Positions 5,324 through 5,459 of a stretch of 5,459 nucleotides of DNA are shown in pieces. Location of the stretch: contig URTB01000105.1 of assembly GCA_900550595.1 (NCBI GenBank), positions 1 through 5,459 of the forward strand. Direction: 5' to 3'. This DNA comes from an uncultured Collinsella sp. GTDB taxonomy: Bacteria > Actinomycetota > Coriobacteriia > Coriobacteriales > Coriobacteriaceae. The position numbers and the translations under genes are program-made. The notes below the pieces were generated by a model that was not told the DNA's origin, searched no databases, and worked only from the letters and a program-made list of their open reading frames with translations. The first letter of the stretch is position 1. Every line of letters begins with the position of its first letter.

Positions 5324-5459
5324 TTAGGCGCGAGTCTTGATCTCCTCGGTCACCTTCGCAACAAACTCGTCAACGCTCATCTGAACGGTCTCGTTGGAGC
5401 GATCGCGGACGGAGATGTTGCCGGCCTCGACCTCCTTCTCGCCCAGGATGAGCATGTAG
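5324..5459 (-). CDS. thrS: Threonyl-tRNA synthetase, C-terminal fragment
   Basis: The minus strand is open from the window edge to TAA at 5324-5326, giving 44 complete codons plus one base. The translation contains YMLILGEKEVEAGNISVRDR and then MSVDEFVAKVTEEIKTRA. The order L-x-x-G-x-K-E-x-E-x-G-x-x-x-V-R-x-R followed by M-S-x-D-E-F is characteristic of the end of the anticodon-binding domain of ThrS, which charges tRNA-Thr in the cytoplasm. Other class IIa synthetases (ProS, HisS) share this fold but usually lack this exact ending. The rest of the gene lies outside the window. Two terminators follow it. Confidence 0.85.
   Translation of the reverse strand, partial: YMLILGEKEVEAGNISVRDRSNETVQMSVDEFVAKVTEEIKTRA

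Overview
The window looks like a contig end from a high-GC Gram-positive gut bacterium, most likely a member of the Coriobacteriia (Collinsella-like). That placement is inferred from GC-rich codon use, a ThrS-like C-terminus, a LoaP-type antiterminator and a short E. coli-like Ugd; no 16S or marker gene confirms it. The first 28 bases are residual Nextera sequencing adapter (Tn5 mosaic end), so the left edge is a technical break.

Layout from left to right. Bases 29-433 (minus) hold the N-terminus of a secreted surface protein, cut by the contig end. Bases 434-820 contain its ribosome binding site, a probable 3' gene remnant on the minus strand (559-732), and an AT-rich promoter and operator region. 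Bases 821-2179 (plus) encode an unusual 452-aa protein joining a GntR-type winged helix, a TIR domain and a long helical/coiled-coil tail. This stretch is clearly more AT-rich than its flanks and is probably acquired. A perfect bidirectional terminator hairpin (2187-2225) separates it from a convergent exopolysaccharide operon.

That operon reads on the minus strand from about 5113 down to 2275: a LoaP/NusG-like antiterminator, a polyprenyl-phosphate sugar phosphotransferase that starts repeat-unit assembly, and UDP-glucose 6-dehydrogenase that supplies UDP-glucuronate. No glycosyltransferase, flippase or polymerase is visible, so this may be a stub of a larger locus or a locus working with genes elsewhere. 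Its promoter (-10 at 5120-5125) lies between two perfect 15-bp inverted repeats 92 bp apart, as in an invertible, phase-variable promoter. Two tandem intrinsic terminators insulate it from the thrS-like gene, whose last 44 codons fill the right end.

The two most interesting items are the GntR-TIR fusion, a candidate self-regulated NAD+-consuming defence or signalling protein, and the candidate invertible promoter driving the LoaP-led operon.
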